A DNA stretch of 38,753 nucleotides from Sulfuricaulis sp. (GCA_030650525.1 JAUSDQ010000021.1:1-38753); one strand, 5' to 3'; numbered from the stretch's first letter, positions 25,084-33,461 are shown. Numbers and translations are program-made. The notes: generated from the sequence alone by a model not told the origin.

Positions 25084-26163
25084 ATGAGCGTGCCTACACG
25101 TACCGACGCCCAGCAACGGGCGGACGATATCCGGATATTTCAGCGCGAGCTCGATCGTCTGGAGCGCGATGAAATTCTGGCGCTCTCCGGGAAACAAAAA
25201 CAGGCGCTGACGGAGCATCATGAGCGCCTGCTGGCTCAGTACACCCAGGACTACGATATTGACCGGGACGCCCAGGCGAAACAGTTATCGCTGGGCATGC
25301 GCATCGCCTCGTTTCTCGGCGCGCTCGCCCTGGCCGCGAGCGTCTTCTTTCTGTTCTACCAGTTCTGGGGCCGGCTCTCGACGACCTGGCAGGTCGTGAC
25401 TCTGATTTTTTCGGCGGCGGCCACCTTCTTGGTCACGCTCTGGATTCAAAGTCGCGACGAAACCGGCTACTTCGCCAAGCTCGGCGCGATGGTGGCCTTT
25501 GCCTGCTTTGTGCTCAACATTTCCATGCTCGGCCAGATATTTAATATCACGCCGTCCGACAAGGCGCTGATACCCTGGGCGGCGCTCGCGTTTCTGCTCG
25601 CTTACACCTGCGACCTGCGGCTGCTGCTGGCTGCCGGGATTCTTTGTGTGATCGCCTATGTGTCGGCACGCACCGGAACATGGGGCGGCCTGTACTGGCT
25701 CGACTTCGGCCGGCGGCCGGAGAATTTCTTTCCGGCGGCGGTGCTGATGTTCCTGTTTCCGCAATTCGTGAATCACGCGCGCTTCGCGGGGTTCGGCGCT
25801 ATCTATCGGAGCTTCGGCTTGATCACGCTGTTTATCCCGGCGCTGGTGCTCGCGAACTGGGGACAGGCCAGCTATTTCATGGTCGACGCCGGCGTGGTGG
25901 AGGGGATGTATCAGCTGTTCGGCTTCGTGGGCAGTGCGCTGGTCATCTGGCTGGGCGCGCGCCGGCACTGGCCCGAGGTGGTGAATACCGGTTTGATCTT
26001 CTTCGTGATCTTCCTCTATACCAAATTCTTCGACTGGTGGTGGGAGATCATGCCGAAATATCTGTTCTTCCTGGTGCTGGGCCTTACCGCCATTCTGTTC
26101 ATCCTGGTTCTGCGACGCCTGCGGACGACGAACTCCACGCTGTTGGGCGGGGGTGCGACGTGA
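25084..26163 (+). CDS. DUF2157 membrane protein
   Basis: The 359-aa protein has a soluble helical N-terminus (about 1-70, with DRLERDEILALSGKQKQALT) that fits the DUF2157 domain, then about ten membrane helices starting at IASFLGALALAASVFFLFYQ. Function of the family is unknown. Its stop overlaps the next start in GTGA, so the two products are probably made together and may interact. Confidence 0.85.
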   Translation: MSVPTRTDAQQRADDIRIFQRELDRLERDEILALSGKQKQALTEHHERLLAQYTQDYDIDRDAQAKQLSLGMRIASFLGALALAASVFFLFYQFWGRLSTTWQVVTLIFSAAATFLVTLWIQSRDETGYFAKLGAMVAFACFVLNISMLGQIFNITPSDKALIPWAALAFLLAYTCDLRLLLAAGILCVIAYVSARTGTWGGLYWLDFGRRPENFFPAAVLMFLFPQFVNHARFAGFGAIYRSFGLITLFIPALVLANWGQASYFMVDAGVVEGMYQLFGFVGSALVIWLGARRHWPEVVNTGLIFFVIFLYTKFFDWWWEIMPKYLFFLVLGLTAILFILVLRRLRTTNSTLLGGGAT

Positions 26164-27032
26164 GCAAGTGGACCCGCACCCATACATTTGTTCTCGGCAT
26201 AGTGTTGCTTCTGGCCACCAATGCCGTGGCGCTGCTGGGTGTCGCCTACAACCGCGGCGAAGCGGAAAGCACGCTGAGACTGACAGAGCGCGAGCTGCAT
26301 CTCCCTTATAGTTGGGGTCTTGAAAAGGAGAACAGCGGTATCGCGCTGGAATTGCGCTGGCGGACCCTTGCCGAAGAACGCGAGGACTCCTACGGATTAC
26401 GGACAGGCTATGAAAATTTCGGTCGCGAGCCGGATTGGCTGGACAAGGCGAAACTCACGGCCCTGGGTTTCGATGTGTCGAAACCCGAAGACACGCCTCA
26501 GGGGCGGATGCACTACGACAAGCTGCTACCGAAGGAAGTGCTGCTGGTGCTGGAGTTCGACGGCCCGGCCCACGGCAGCGCACTGGCGCGCGCGCAGCAG
26601 CATTTTCAGAAAGAAGCGGCGCTCCTTAAAACCAATCCCGGGGAAAAGGAATTTGTGGAACGGGAGAAAAACGCCAAACGAGAGCTCTATCAGGAGGAGC
26701 GCATCAACAGCCGTTTATTCGTTATTGATGCGGGTCACGATGCCGCGAGTCTGCGCGCCAAGTACTCCGACCGCCAGCGCTATGCCATTGTACGCGGACA
26801 GATCCAGCCACGGCTTGTCGACGTCAAGCATAAACCAAAATTAACCGCATACATCAGCGGTATCAGCATTACCCAGATCAATGTACCCGCGCTCTATCGG
26901 CGGATATTCGAACCGCTGCAGCAAAGCGCACGGACCAACCGGTACGACGCCGCCGTCTCGCCGTATAAAGTGACCGTGGCATTTGGCAAGCGTCTCGAGC
27001 CATGGATCACCGAGGCCACCGGGTCGAAGTGA
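26160..27032 (+). CDS. DUF4824-like membrane-anchored protein
   Basis: From the GTG at 26160 the 290-aa product has one N-terminal membrane helix (HTFVLGIVLLLATNAVALLG) and a periplasmic body with LPYSWGLEKENSGIALELRW, EPDWLDKAKLTALGFDV and LPKEVLLVLEFDG. This resembles DUF4824 proteins, which often accompany DUF2157 proteins. The four-base overlap with the upstream gene supports a functional pair. No catalytic motif is seen. Confidence 0.8.
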   Translation: MSKWTRTHTFVLGIVLLLATNAVALLGVAYNRGEAESTLRLTERELHLPYSWGLEKENSGIALELRWRTLAEEREDSYGLRTGYENFGREPDWLDKAKLTALGFDVSKPEDTPQGRMHYDKLLPKEVLLVLEFDGPAHGSALARAQQHFQKEAALLKTNPGEKEFVEREKNAKRELYQEERINSRLFVIDAGHDAASLRAKYSDRQRYAIVRGQIQPRLVDVKHKPKLTAYISGISITQINVPALYRRIFEPLQQSARTNRYDAAVSPYKVTVAFGKRLEPWITEATGSK

Positions 27033-27080
27033 TTTAATTCCGGTACCAGCCCCAGAAAATTAGAAACACCCAGATCATCC

Positions 27081-27497
27081 ATGTCACCACCCATCTTTCG
27101 CGGCAGCTGTCTTTGCGGTTCCGTCCGCTACGAAATCAGCGGCGACCCACAACGGTTTTATCACTGTCATTGCTCGCGCTGCCGCAAGGCCTCGGGCACG
27201 GGGCACGCCTCGAACCTGCTCATCAAGCCCGGAGCGATCAAGTGGCTCAAGGGCGAGGAACTGATCAGGGCATACAAGATCCCCGAGGCCAAGCGCTTCA
27301 CCAGTCGCTTTTGTTCAAACTGCGGCAGCCAGGTACCGCGCTACGTGAAGGAGACGGATTTCATCGTCATCCCGGCCGGTTCGCTGGATAGCGATCCCGC
27401 GATCCATCCGCAGGCGCGTATCTTCTGGGACTCACGCGCGAGCTGGTCCTGTGGCGGCGACGACCTGCCGGTTTATTCGGAATACCCGACCGCGTAA
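27081..27497 (+). CDS. GFA/CENP-V-family zinc protein
   Basis: The 138-aa product has zinc-binding sets GSCLCGSVRYE, CHCSRCRKASG and FCSNCGSQVP, the signature of the glutathione-dependent formaldehyde-activating (GFA) family. The ending HPQARIFWDSRASW is also conserved. Many members are annotated only by fold, and formaldehyde activity is not certain here. It stands alone. Confidence 0.93.
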   Translation: MSPPIFRGSCLCGSVRYEISGDPQRFYHCHCSRCRKASGTGHASNLLIKPGAIKWLKGEELIRAYKIPEAKRFTSRFCSNCGSQVPRYVKETDFIVIPAGSLDSDPAIHPQARIFWDSRASWSCGGDDLPVYSEYPTA

Positions 27498-27521
27498 TCC
27501 GCAAAGTTAAAGGGTCCAGAG

Positions 27522-27712
27522 CCGAATGGCACTTAACATAAGCGGTTTCATAACCGATGTAGGGCGGGTTAGGCGCGTCGTTTGTGCCGTAACCCGCCGG
27601 ATGTGCTGTCGGGCATTGTGTAAAGAATGTCATGTGTTGCTGCGCAACGTCTGGCGGGTTACGCCAATTACGCTAACCCGCCCTACATTTAAGCTTAAGT
27701 AAGTGCCATTCG
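27522..27712. repeat. Nested palindromic element (MITE-like)
   Basis: Outer arms CCGAATGGCACTTAACATAA (from 27522) and AAGTAAGTGCCATTCGG (to 27712) enclose inner perfect 15-bp arms TGTAGGGCGGGTTAG (27558-27572) and CTAACCCGCCCTACA (27673-27687). CAGAGCCGA occurs on both outer sides (27517 and 27716), resembling a target duplication. No protein is encoded. It makes up most of the 27498-27744 gap. Confidence 0.75.
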
Positions 27713-27744
27713 GTTCAGAGCCGATTCTCGGTATGGACTCCGAA

Positions 27745-27778
27745 ACTAAAACGACCCCTGGCGGGGCCGTTTTAGTTA
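27745..27778. terminator. Long hairpin terminator before the second membrane-protein remnant
   Basis: AACTAAAACGACCCC pairs with GGGGCCGTTTTAGTT (loop TGGC, one mismatch). A/T-rich outer arms make it bidirectional. It is the counterpart of the terminator at 11866, and both are followed by TGCGTTGAACC.GGATTACTC. Confidence 0.75.
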
Positions 27779-27797
27779 GTTTGCGTTGAACCTGGAT

Positions 27798-27898
27798 TAC
27801 TCTGTTTTGGCTCGTGTGGATTTACTGATAGCTTCCATTACCGCTTCGGAATTATGGAACAGCGCCCACACCAACCACACTACGGCAATGGCCGTCAT
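27798..27898 (-). pseudogene. C-terminal remnant of a small membrane protein, copy 2
   Basis: The minus-strand frame reads TAIAVVWLVWALFHNSEAVM, EAISKSTRAKTE, stop, matching the end of copy 1 at 11910 (VWLVWALFQNFEAVMEAIGKS). Only 33 residues remain. At about 27899 it is joined head to head with the mobile mystery B remnant. Confidence 0.72.
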
Positions 27899-27899
27899 G

Positions 27900-28004
27900 C
27901 CAGGCCAGCCGAAAGGAAATGTCAGGGTGGCGTATCTGGATGCCTTGCGTGCCGCCGCGGGAGGCGGTTACGGCAAACTGGCTGAATTTGTCGGGAAACA
28001 TTAA
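27900..28004 (+). pseudogene. 3' remnant of a mobile mystery protein B (Fic) gene
   Basis: GNVRVAYLDALRAAAGGGYG, then KLAEFVGKH and TAA, parallels GEVRAAYLDALRAADKGNYG KLAEFVRGN at the end of the gene at 12959. Bases differ at many positions, so it is a diverged homolog rather than a fresh copy. The catalytic loop is missing. From 28005 to 28181 only the promoter region of the OmpA-like gene follows. Confidence 0.8.
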
Positions 28005-28181
28005 ATAACACGTATCCCCGCTCACGCACTCAAAACCGCCCGCCTATCCCCCCTGAATTGCTATTTGCCGCCATCGACCATTAGTATGCAGTCCCACGAC
28101 CGGCCCGGATTCGGCGGTGGCACGGTGATTTTCCGAAAAACCAGAACATATCGATTAAATTTCTTTGAGAGGAGTTTCCCA

Positions 28182-28937
28182 ATGAAACAGTTATTGAGTG
28201 TTGTCTTGGTAACCGGTGTGTTCCTCACCGGCTGTGTCTCGACTTCAACCTTTGACGAGAAACAGGCCGAACTCGCGACCTGCAAGGCGCACGCGAAGAG
28301 CGAACTCGAAGCCTGCAACAGCTCGCGCAGCGAGACCGAAGCCAAGCTCGCGGTGGCCACCCAGGAACTCGACGTGTACCGCCAAGCGGCCGAGGCCAGA
28401 AAGAGCAAACTCGATGCGTTGCAGAAACAGGAAGAAGATCTGCGCGAGCGACTGAGCCAGGAGCTGACGGACAAGAACGTCGAGATTCAGCAACTCAAGG
28501 GGCAGCTCTCGGTGCGCATGCTCGACAAGATCGTGTTTAAATCCGGCAACGCCGACATTCTTCCCCAGGGCATGGAAGTGCTCGACAAGCTGGCGGGGGC
28601 CATCAAGGACGGCACCGACACCATCCGTGTCGAGGGCCACTCGGATGACACGCCGATCAGCGACAAGCTCGAGGCGAAATATCCCACGAACTGGGAACTG
28701 TCGGCCGCGCGCGCGGCCAGTGTCGCGCGTTACTTCGAAACCAAACACGCGATCGATCCGAAGCGCCTCGAGTCCCTGGGCTTTTCGATGTACCGGCCGG
28801 TCGCGCCCAACGACTCGGAGGAGAACAAGCAGCGCAACCGCCGCGTCGAGATCGTTCTGAAGCCGGCGGCAGAAACGGAAGCCGCGACCGCGGCACCCGC
28901 GCCGGCCGCTCTCGACGCTCCCGAGACGAAACCCTAA
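28182..28937 (+). CDS. OmpA/MotB-domain lipoprotein with coiled coil
   Basis: The ATG at 28182 follows GAGAGGAG. The signal peptide ends VFLTGC, a lipobox with C18. Residues 25-115 form an Ala/Glu-rich coiled coil (SETEAKLAVATQELDVYRQA). Residues 118-230 are an OmpA C-terminal peptidoglycan-binding domain: IVFKSGNADILPQG, RVEGHSDDTPI, NWELSAARAASVARYF, NRRVEIVL. The Pro/Ala-rich tail is disordered. It should tether the outer membrane to the cell wall. Confidence 0.93.
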   Translation: MKQLLSVVLVTGVFLTGCVSTSTFDEKQAELATCKAHAKSELEACNSSRSETEAKLAVATQELDVYRQAAEARKSKLDALQKQEEDLRERLSQELTDKNVEIQQLKGQLSVRMLDKIVFKSGNADILPQGMEVLDKLAGAIKDGTDTIRVEGHSDDTPISDKLEAKYPTNWELSAARAASVARYFETKHAIDPKRLESLGFSMYRPVAPNDSEENKQRNRRVEIVLKPAAETEAATAAPAPAALDAPETKP

Positions 28938-28963
28938 GCGTTGCGCACCGCCGACCTCGAGGC

Positions 28964-28997
28964 GGGGGTGGCGATTTAATAAGAAAGCGCAAGAAAT
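28964..28997 (+). pseudogene. Possible thiC 3' relic F
   Basis: GGGGGTGGCGATTTAATAAG AAAGCGCAAGAA resembles GGGGGCGGAGATTTATAAGA AGGCCTGAGAA at the end of relic A, and a CCCGG-type terminator follows at a similar distance as in copy A. The match is short and imperfect, so this is tentative. Confidence 0.4.
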
Positions 28998-29014
28998 ACG
29001 GCTTTCTCCCATGA

Positions 29015-29051
29015 AAGCCCGGACACGTGGTTTGTGTCCGGGCTTTTTTAT
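29015..29051 (+). terminator. Rho-independent terminator after the OmpA-like gene
   Basis: AAGCCCGGACAC pairs perfectly with GTGTCCGGGCTT (loop GTGGTTT), followed by TTTTATTG. It ends the OmpA-like transcript. Confidence 0.9.
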
Positions 29052-29177
29052 TGTGGCGAGAGTATATTTGCCGCACAGAATAAACCGGGAAAGGGTTTCG
29101 GGCGTCCCCCATGCCAACCTTTTCAATGCAAGACCGGTTCGGGACGCAATCGTCAACAATAATGAATGGAGGAAGTA

Positions 29178-29444
29178 ATGGAACCGCGCAGTATATTTTT
29201 TTTCGAAACAATGCTTACCCCAAAAGTCATCACCTTTGTTTACTGGATGCTGCTATTTGTGGTCGTGACTTCCGGATTCGCCTTGATGTTCGGATTCGGC
29301 ATGTACGGTTTCAACCTCGCCAGCCTCATCAAGGGGCTGTTGATGATCGTGGTCGGGTCGGCGATGGTCAGGATCTGGTGCGAGCTTCTGATCGTGCTGT
29401 TCAAGATCAACGAAAACGTCCAGAAGATTGCGGATTCCAAGTAG
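29178..29444 (+). CDS. DUF4282 small membrane protein
   Basis: The ATG at 29178 follows GGAGGAAG. The 88-aa product has two membrane helices (VITFVYWMLLFVVVTSGFAL and LLMIVVGSAMVRIWCELLIV) and ends FKINENVQKIADSK. RIWxELLIVLFKINEN is the DUF4282 signature. Function is unknown. A single-gene unit with its own promoter region (28998-29177). Confidence 0.88.
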   Translation: MEPRSIFFFETMLTPKVITFVYWMLLFVVVTSGFALMFGFGMYGFNLASLIKGLLMIVVGSAMVRIWCELLIVLFKINENVQKIADSK

Positions 29445-29640
29445 TCATCGGTGCGACCGCAAGCCATCGGTGGCCACTATGGGGTTGCCGGTGGTTTGGC
29501 GTGCTATTTCAGGGCCAAACACCCGCCCGGCCCGAAAAGGCTCAAGTCCCCGGGCTTTATATCCAAGGCGCAAAGATTTCCCGCAAGGCGTAAAATAACC
29601 GCGCAAACCGTATTAACCTTTTTAATTAGAGGGCGCCACA

Positions 29641-29805
29641 TTGGCCAAACCGAACTATCAGTTTCAAAAGCGCCAAAAAGAACTGCAAAAGAAGAAAAAG
29701 ATGGAAGAGAAACGCCAGCGCAAGCAGGCGAAAGGCGCTGAGCAGCCCGGTGAAAATCCGGACCAGTCCCCGGATCAGAGCGAGACCGTCGTAAAGGACG
29801 AATAG
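29641..29805 (+). CDS. Small basic conserved protein MAKPNYQFQKRQ-type (54 aa)
   Basis: Start is TTG 29641, with GAGGG upstream. The product begins MAKPNYQFQKRQKELQKKKK, then an EEKRQRKQ basic helix and an acidic disordered tail (GENPDQSPDQSETVVKDE). This short N-terminal pattern is widespread in gammaproteobacteria as an uncharacterised protein. The charge pattern suggests nucleic-acid or ribosome contact, which is inference. Confidence 0.8.
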   Translation: MAKPNYQFQKRQKELQKKKKMEEKRQRKQAKGAEQPGENPDQSPDQSETVVKDE

Positions 29806-29929
29806 TCCGGGCGGAGCGCCGCAACGCTGGACCAGGTGGGCTCATGGCTGTGCCGAATGAATATCCCTGCCCCCATCGGGGCGTGAATTGGTTCTGATTA
29901 CATCGTGACTCGGCATTTATCCGGAGAAA

Positions 29930-30550
29930 ATGTCCGAAACCCGCGCCCACGGATCTCCTTCTACCGCCGGGTTGACGGTGGTGATGTGGCTGCTGGTTCC
30001 GCCCGCGGCCGCGGTCGTCAACACCGGCACCGATGCAGAGGCCAAACTGCCGTACTGGGAGATTGTCGAACAGGGCGTTTCGATCCGTCTGGTGCAGCGG
30101 TTGCCGGAGCAGACGCGCGGGTTTTTCGTGGCGCGCGGGTTCTCGGAGGCGCACGCGGACCGGATCGCGTTGAGTTGTGTGTTCCAGACCGTGTTCAAGA
30201 ATATTTCCCACCCGTTGGAGCCGAGCCCGGTCGAGTACAATCTGCATGACTGGGTGGTGCGCGCGGCCGGCGCGCCCCGCGCCCTGAAAACGCGCGAAGA
30301 CTGGCGCCAGGAATGGGCCGCGCGCCACGCGCCGCAATCCGCGCAACTGGCCTTCGAGTGGGCGCTGCTCCCCACCCGCCAGACTTACCAGCCGGGCGAT
30401 TACAACTGGGGCATGTCGGTGTTCGATCTCAAGCCCGGCACCGAGTTCGATCTCGACGTCGTCTGGCATCGGCACGGCAAGCAGCGCACGGTGCGCATCA
30501 AGGGTATGCGCTGTGCGCCCGACATTCATCTTGAGCCCGGCGCACAATGA
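29930..30550 (+). CDS. Conserved secreted protein upstream of a thioredoxin (206 aa)
   Basis: The ATG at 29930 follows CGGAGAAA. A hydrophobic N-terminal stretch (LTVVMWLLVPPAAAVV) should act as signal. The body carries WEIVEQGVSIRLVQRLPEQT, RGFFVARGFSEAHADRIALS, CVFQTVFKN and a C-terminal FDLDVVWHRHGKQRTVRIKG. No named family is recognised. Its stop overlaps the TlpA-like start by four bases, so the thioredoxin may maintain the redox state of its cysteines or of its partner. Confidence 0.82.
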   Translation: MSETRAHGSPSTAGLTVVMWLLVPPAAAVVNTGTDAEAKLPYWEIVEQGVSIRLVQRLPEQTRGFFVARGFSEAHADRIALSCVFQTVFKNISHPLEPSPVEYNLHDWVVRAAGAPRALKTREDWRQEWAARHAPQSAQLAFEWALLPTRQTYQPGDYNWGMSVFDLKPGTEFDLDVVWHRHGKQRTVRIKGMRCAPDIHLEPGAQ

Positions 30551-31083
30551 ACGATCGTCGCCACGGGTTATGGCGGTATGCCGGTCTCGCGCTGTGGCTG
30601 GCGATAGGGGCAACCGCTGCTGAAGAAACCAAAACCGCGCAGACGCTGCCAGCGGTCGCCAAACCCTTTGCCGCGCCGGATTTCACGCTGAAGGGCGAGG
30701 ACGGCAAGACCTATCGCCTGTCGGATTACCGCGGCCAGGTGGTGCTGCTCAATTTCTGGGCCACCTGGTGCCCGCCGTGCCGCTATGAGATGCCGTCGAT
30801 GGAACGCGCCCACCGCAAAGTGAAGGGCAAGAACATCGCAATCCTCGCGGTCAACGTGGGCGAGGATGAGAACACGGTCTTTGCGTTTACCGGGCATTAC
30901 CCGGTGACGTTTCCATTGCCGCTCGACATCGACGGCAGCGTCATCCAGAAATATCCGGTCATCGGATTGCCGACTACCTATGTCATCGATCCGCGCGGTA
31001 ACGTTACCCACCGCGCCGTCGGCAGCCGCGAGTGGGACGACGATCAGCTCCTCGATCGATTGCGCAAGCTGCTGAAGCCGTAG
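30547..31083 (+). CDS. TlpA/ResA-like periplasmic thioredoxin
   Basis: The 178-aa protein has an N-terminal signal (ALWLAIGATAAE) and a thioredoxin fold with FWATWCPPCRYEMPSME, catalytic C75 and C78, and the cis-proline in VIGLPTTYVIDPRG. TlpA-like proteins reduce disulfides in periplasmic targets such as apocytochromes c or copper-site proteins. It is coupled to the preceding secreted protein. Confidence 0.93.
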   Translation: MNDRRHGLWRYAGLALWLAIGATAAEETKTAQTLPAVAKPFAAPDFTLKGEDGKTYRLSDYRGQVVLLNFWATWCPPCRYEMPSMERAHRKVKGKNIAILAVNVGEDENTVFAFTGHYPVTFPLPLDIDGSVIQKYPVIGLPTTYVIDPRGNVTHRAVGSREWDDDQLLDRLRKLLKP

Positions 31084-31137
31084 AAATGACAATACATATA
31101 GTATTATCCCTGATCGCAGTTTCGAGTTAATGGTGCC

Positions 31138-32271
31138 TTGAACGCCGTGGAATTTCTGCAATTCGTCAAAGAATACTGGTTCCTGATTACGTTGATTATC
31201 TCCGTGATTACCGCCGGGCTATACATGTTGGTGTTTCACGTGACGCCCTGGGACACATACCGGCAAATGAGCGAACGCAAACGCGCCGTGGCGACCCATT
31301 TGAAATTGGGAAAAAAGCTGCTGGATCTTGGACACTATAAACAGGCGTTGGCTGAGTATGAGCACTCGCTGCGCCTCGATCCCGCCAACCCCGAAGCGCT
31401 TGAAGGCAAGCGCAAGGCCGATATGTTCTTGCAGGTGGACACGGTCGAGTGGAAGCCGGGGGAGGCGGTGGCGTACAAGGACGTTTTCAGCAGCCGCGAA
31501 GACCACCACATTCTGCATTTCATGGGCATCCTCAGCGAAAAAATTGGGGACAGCGAGGCGGCTTTGAGCTATTACGAGCAAGCCCGGCTGGCTTATCAAC
31601 GCGCCAATCCGGATTCGCAGGCGGACTACTATGCGGCGCTGTTCAACATCGGCTGGTTGAAATATTCGCGCAAGCGGTTCGACGAGATGGCAGGGTGTTT
31701 CGAGAAAATGTGCCAGCTAGCGGAATTCGATTACCGCGGCTTCCACGGTCGTGGCTACGCCCTCTACATGAAAGCCGTGCACCTGGCGAACGCGGATGGC
31801 GCGGCCGCCGTTGCCGTACTGCAGCAGGCTACCGATATGCTGTACAGCGCCCAGCGATATGTACCCAACATTCTCGTGATCAATACCGACATTGGCGAGG
31901 TGACCCGGATCATCGACCCGGATTTTTCAATACGCAGTCATCAGCGTGCCATGGATTGTATTCGGCAGGACGAGCTCTACAATCTCCATGAGAACCAGGG
32001 CACAATTTTCGTCACGCTGCTTTGTTCCGACCACGACGTGTGGCTTACCAACAGGCAAGAAAAAATCGCCTGGGTGACCTACCTCCTGGCGCTGGATCAT
32101 TATGCCAAGGCTAAACGATTTGCCGCCGGCGACTCAGCCATGTTCGAACACGACCGGCTGGTTAAAGAGGCCGAAAAATACCAGGAGACGCCGGGCCCAC
32201 GCATGCTTTACGACGATCAGAAAATCATCATGGACCGGTTCCTCGCGGGTTTGGCCTCCGCGGGACACTGA
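31138..32271 (+). CDS. Membrane-anchored TPR protein (377 aa)
   Basis: The start is TTG 31138; no strong ribosome site is seen. One membrane helix (WFLITLIISVITAGLYMLVF, 14-33) precedes TPR units: KLGKKLLDLGHYKQALAEYE, then HSLRLDPANPEALEG, EKIGDSEAALSYYEQARLAY and others. The last third (from about residue 240) has no recognised fold. It starts a tightly spaced group: 17 bases to a small membrane protein, then the gp19-like gene. Confidence 0.85.
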   Translation: MNAVEFLQFVKEYWFLITLIISVITAGLYMLVFHVTPWDTYRQMSERKRAVATHLKLGKKLLDLGHYKQALAEYEHSLRLDPANPEALEGKRKADMFLQVDTVEWKPGEAVAYKDVFSSREDHHILHFMGILSEKIGDSEAALSYYEQARLAYQRANPDSQADYYAALFNIGWLKYSRKRFDEMAGCFEKMCQLAEFDYRGFHGRGYALYMKAVHLANADGAAAVAVLQQATDMLYSAQRYVPNILVINTDIGEVTRIIDPDFSIRSHQRAMDCIRQDELYNLHENQGTIFVTLLCSDHDVWLTNRQEKIAWVTYLLALDHYAKAKRFAAGDSAMFEHDRLVKEAEKYQETPGPRMLYDDQKIIMDRFLAGLASAGH

Positions 32272-32287
32272 CCGAAGACGGTAACAC

Positions 32288-32632
32288 ATGGTTACTTCGC
32301 TATCCGACAAAACCGCGGCCACCGGGTTGATCTTAAGGATCAACGGCTACTTGCTGGCGCTGACCTTGCTGCTGGTTTTCGCGCTCGCCGTGCTGGCGGG
32401 TTGGCTGTATGCCTTCGCTGACGTGTCGATCGGCGCCGTGATTGTTTTGGCAGCCGTGGGCCTGGTCCTCGCGGCCGGCGGTCTCATGACCGTGCGCGCA
32501 TTGGCACGGTTATCCGGTTTGGGTTATTGCGGATTCTGGAACCACTGTGAAGCGGTGCGCTTGTTGTATGGTCAGAGTCTTGTGCTCATCGCGGCGTCGC
32601 TGGTGGCGGCGTTGGCCATCTGGATGGCATGA
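32288..32632 (+). CDS. Small membrane protein (114 aa)
   Basis: The product has three predicted membrane helices (LLALTLLLVFALAVLAGWLY, IGAVIVLAAVGLVLAAGGLM, LVLIAASLVAALAIWMA) separated by a short polar loop with GYCGFWNHCEAV. No family is recognised. It lies between the TPR and gp19-like genes and is likely cotranscribed with both. Confidence 0.75.
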   Translation: MVTSLSDKTAATGLILRINGYLLALTLLLVFALAVLAGWLYAFADVSIGAVIVLAAVGLVLAAGGLMTVRALARLSGLGYCGFWNHCEAVRLLYGQSLVLIAASLVAALAIWMA

Positions 32633-32671
32633 GCGACTGACTTCGTGATCTAATAAATTAGGAGGAACACC

Positions 32672-33172
32672 ATGGGCATATTCAACGTCAACCCACATCG
32701 TCTCGACCCTTATCAGACCTTCAAGTTTCGGATCAGATGGGATGGCAATTCCATTCCCAGCATCCTGCGGGTCAGTCCGTTGCGGCGCGCCACGGAGTCG
32801 GTTATTCACCGCGCGGGTAGCGATCCGAGTCATCCACATATTGCGCCCGGCATAACCAGCTTCGAACCCATTGTGATCGAGCGCGGGCTGACGCACGACA
32901 CCGCGTTCGAGTCATGGGCGAACCTGGTGTTTAGCATGCAGGGCGATGCGGCGATGTCGCTCAAGAACTATCGCAAGGATATTACGATTGAGCTGCTCAA
33001 CCATCAGGGTACGGTCGTCATGGCGTTCAGGGTGTATCGCTGTTGGGTGTCCGAGTATCAGGCGTTGCCGGAGCTGGAAGCCGCGGCCGGCTGTTTGGCC
33101 ATCGAGCGCCTGGTGCTGCAACACGAGGGCTGGGAACGCGATATCTCGGTAACTGAACCGCAGGAGACTTGA
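32672..33172 (+). CDS. Phage tail-tube (T4 gp19-like, TIGR02241) protein, orphan
   Basis: The ATG at 32672 follows AGGAGGAA. The 166-aa product shows the gp19-like pattern: DPYQTFKFRIRWDGNSIPSI, LRVSPLRRATESVIHRAG, then PGITSFEPIVIERGLTHDTA, FESWANLVFS, NYRKDITIELLNHQG and AFRVYRCWVSEYQALPELEA. These segments are shared by tube proteins of contractile injection systems. No sheath, baseplate, spike or AAA ATPase gene lies nearby, so it is an orphan. It may have been adapted to another purpose, with the TPR and membrane genes beside it. Confidence 0.8.
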   Translation: MGIFNVNPHRLDPYQTFKFRIRWDGNSIPSILRVSPLRRATESVIHRAGSDPSHPHIAPGITSFEPIVIERGLTHDTAFESWANLVFSMQGDAAMSLKNYRKDITIELLNHQGTVVMAFRVYRCWVSEYQALPELEAAAGCLAIERLVLQHEGWERDISVTEPQET

Positions 33173-33176
33173 GAAT

Positions 33177-33461
33177 ATGACAAAGTTTAAATGCTTTAGT
33201 GGAACGCGCTGCCTGCGACCGCTGTGGATCGCGGGCTTCCTCGCTGCTGTGTGCAGCTTCGGCACCGCCTTGGCCGACGATACCAGTCTTGATGACAGTG
33301 CCAAAAAGGTCGGAAATAATTTCGGTGAGTTGCTGAAGGGCATGGGTCAAGAAGTGAAGAAGGCCAGTGGCTCGCTCAGCAAGTCGGATAAAAAAGGCAA
33401 AAAGAAAGAAACGGAACCTGAGAATAAAGAGCAAGAGAAGGGCAAGGAAAAGTCTCACTAG
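33177..33461 (+). CDS. Small secreted lysine/glutamate-rich protein (94 aa)
   Basis: Start is ATG 33177, four bases after the gp19-like stop. A signal peptide ends near GTALA. The mature part has KKVGNNFGELLKGMGQEVKK and a highly charged tail (DKKGKKKETEPENKEQEKGK). No family is recognised. Last gene of the 31138-33461 group. Confidence 0.7.
   Translation: MTKFKCFSGTRCLRPLWIAGFLAAVCSFGTALADDTSLDDSAKKVGNNFGELLKGMGQEVKKASGSLSKSDKKGKKKETEPENKEQEKGKEKSH

Noticed and set aside
25285-26187. 300-codon minus-strand frame opposite the DUF2157 gene
   Set aside because: It is a shadow: rich in Gln/Glu/Arg from reversed membrane-helix codons, with no ribosome site.
28245-29159. 304-codon minus-strand frame opposite the OmpA-like gene
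   Set aside because: It is antisense to a clear lipoprotein/OmpA gene, has biased composition and runs through a terminator.
32672-33172. Prophage
   Set aside because: A single gp19-like gene without capsid, terminase, sheath, lysis or integrase genes does not support a prophage.
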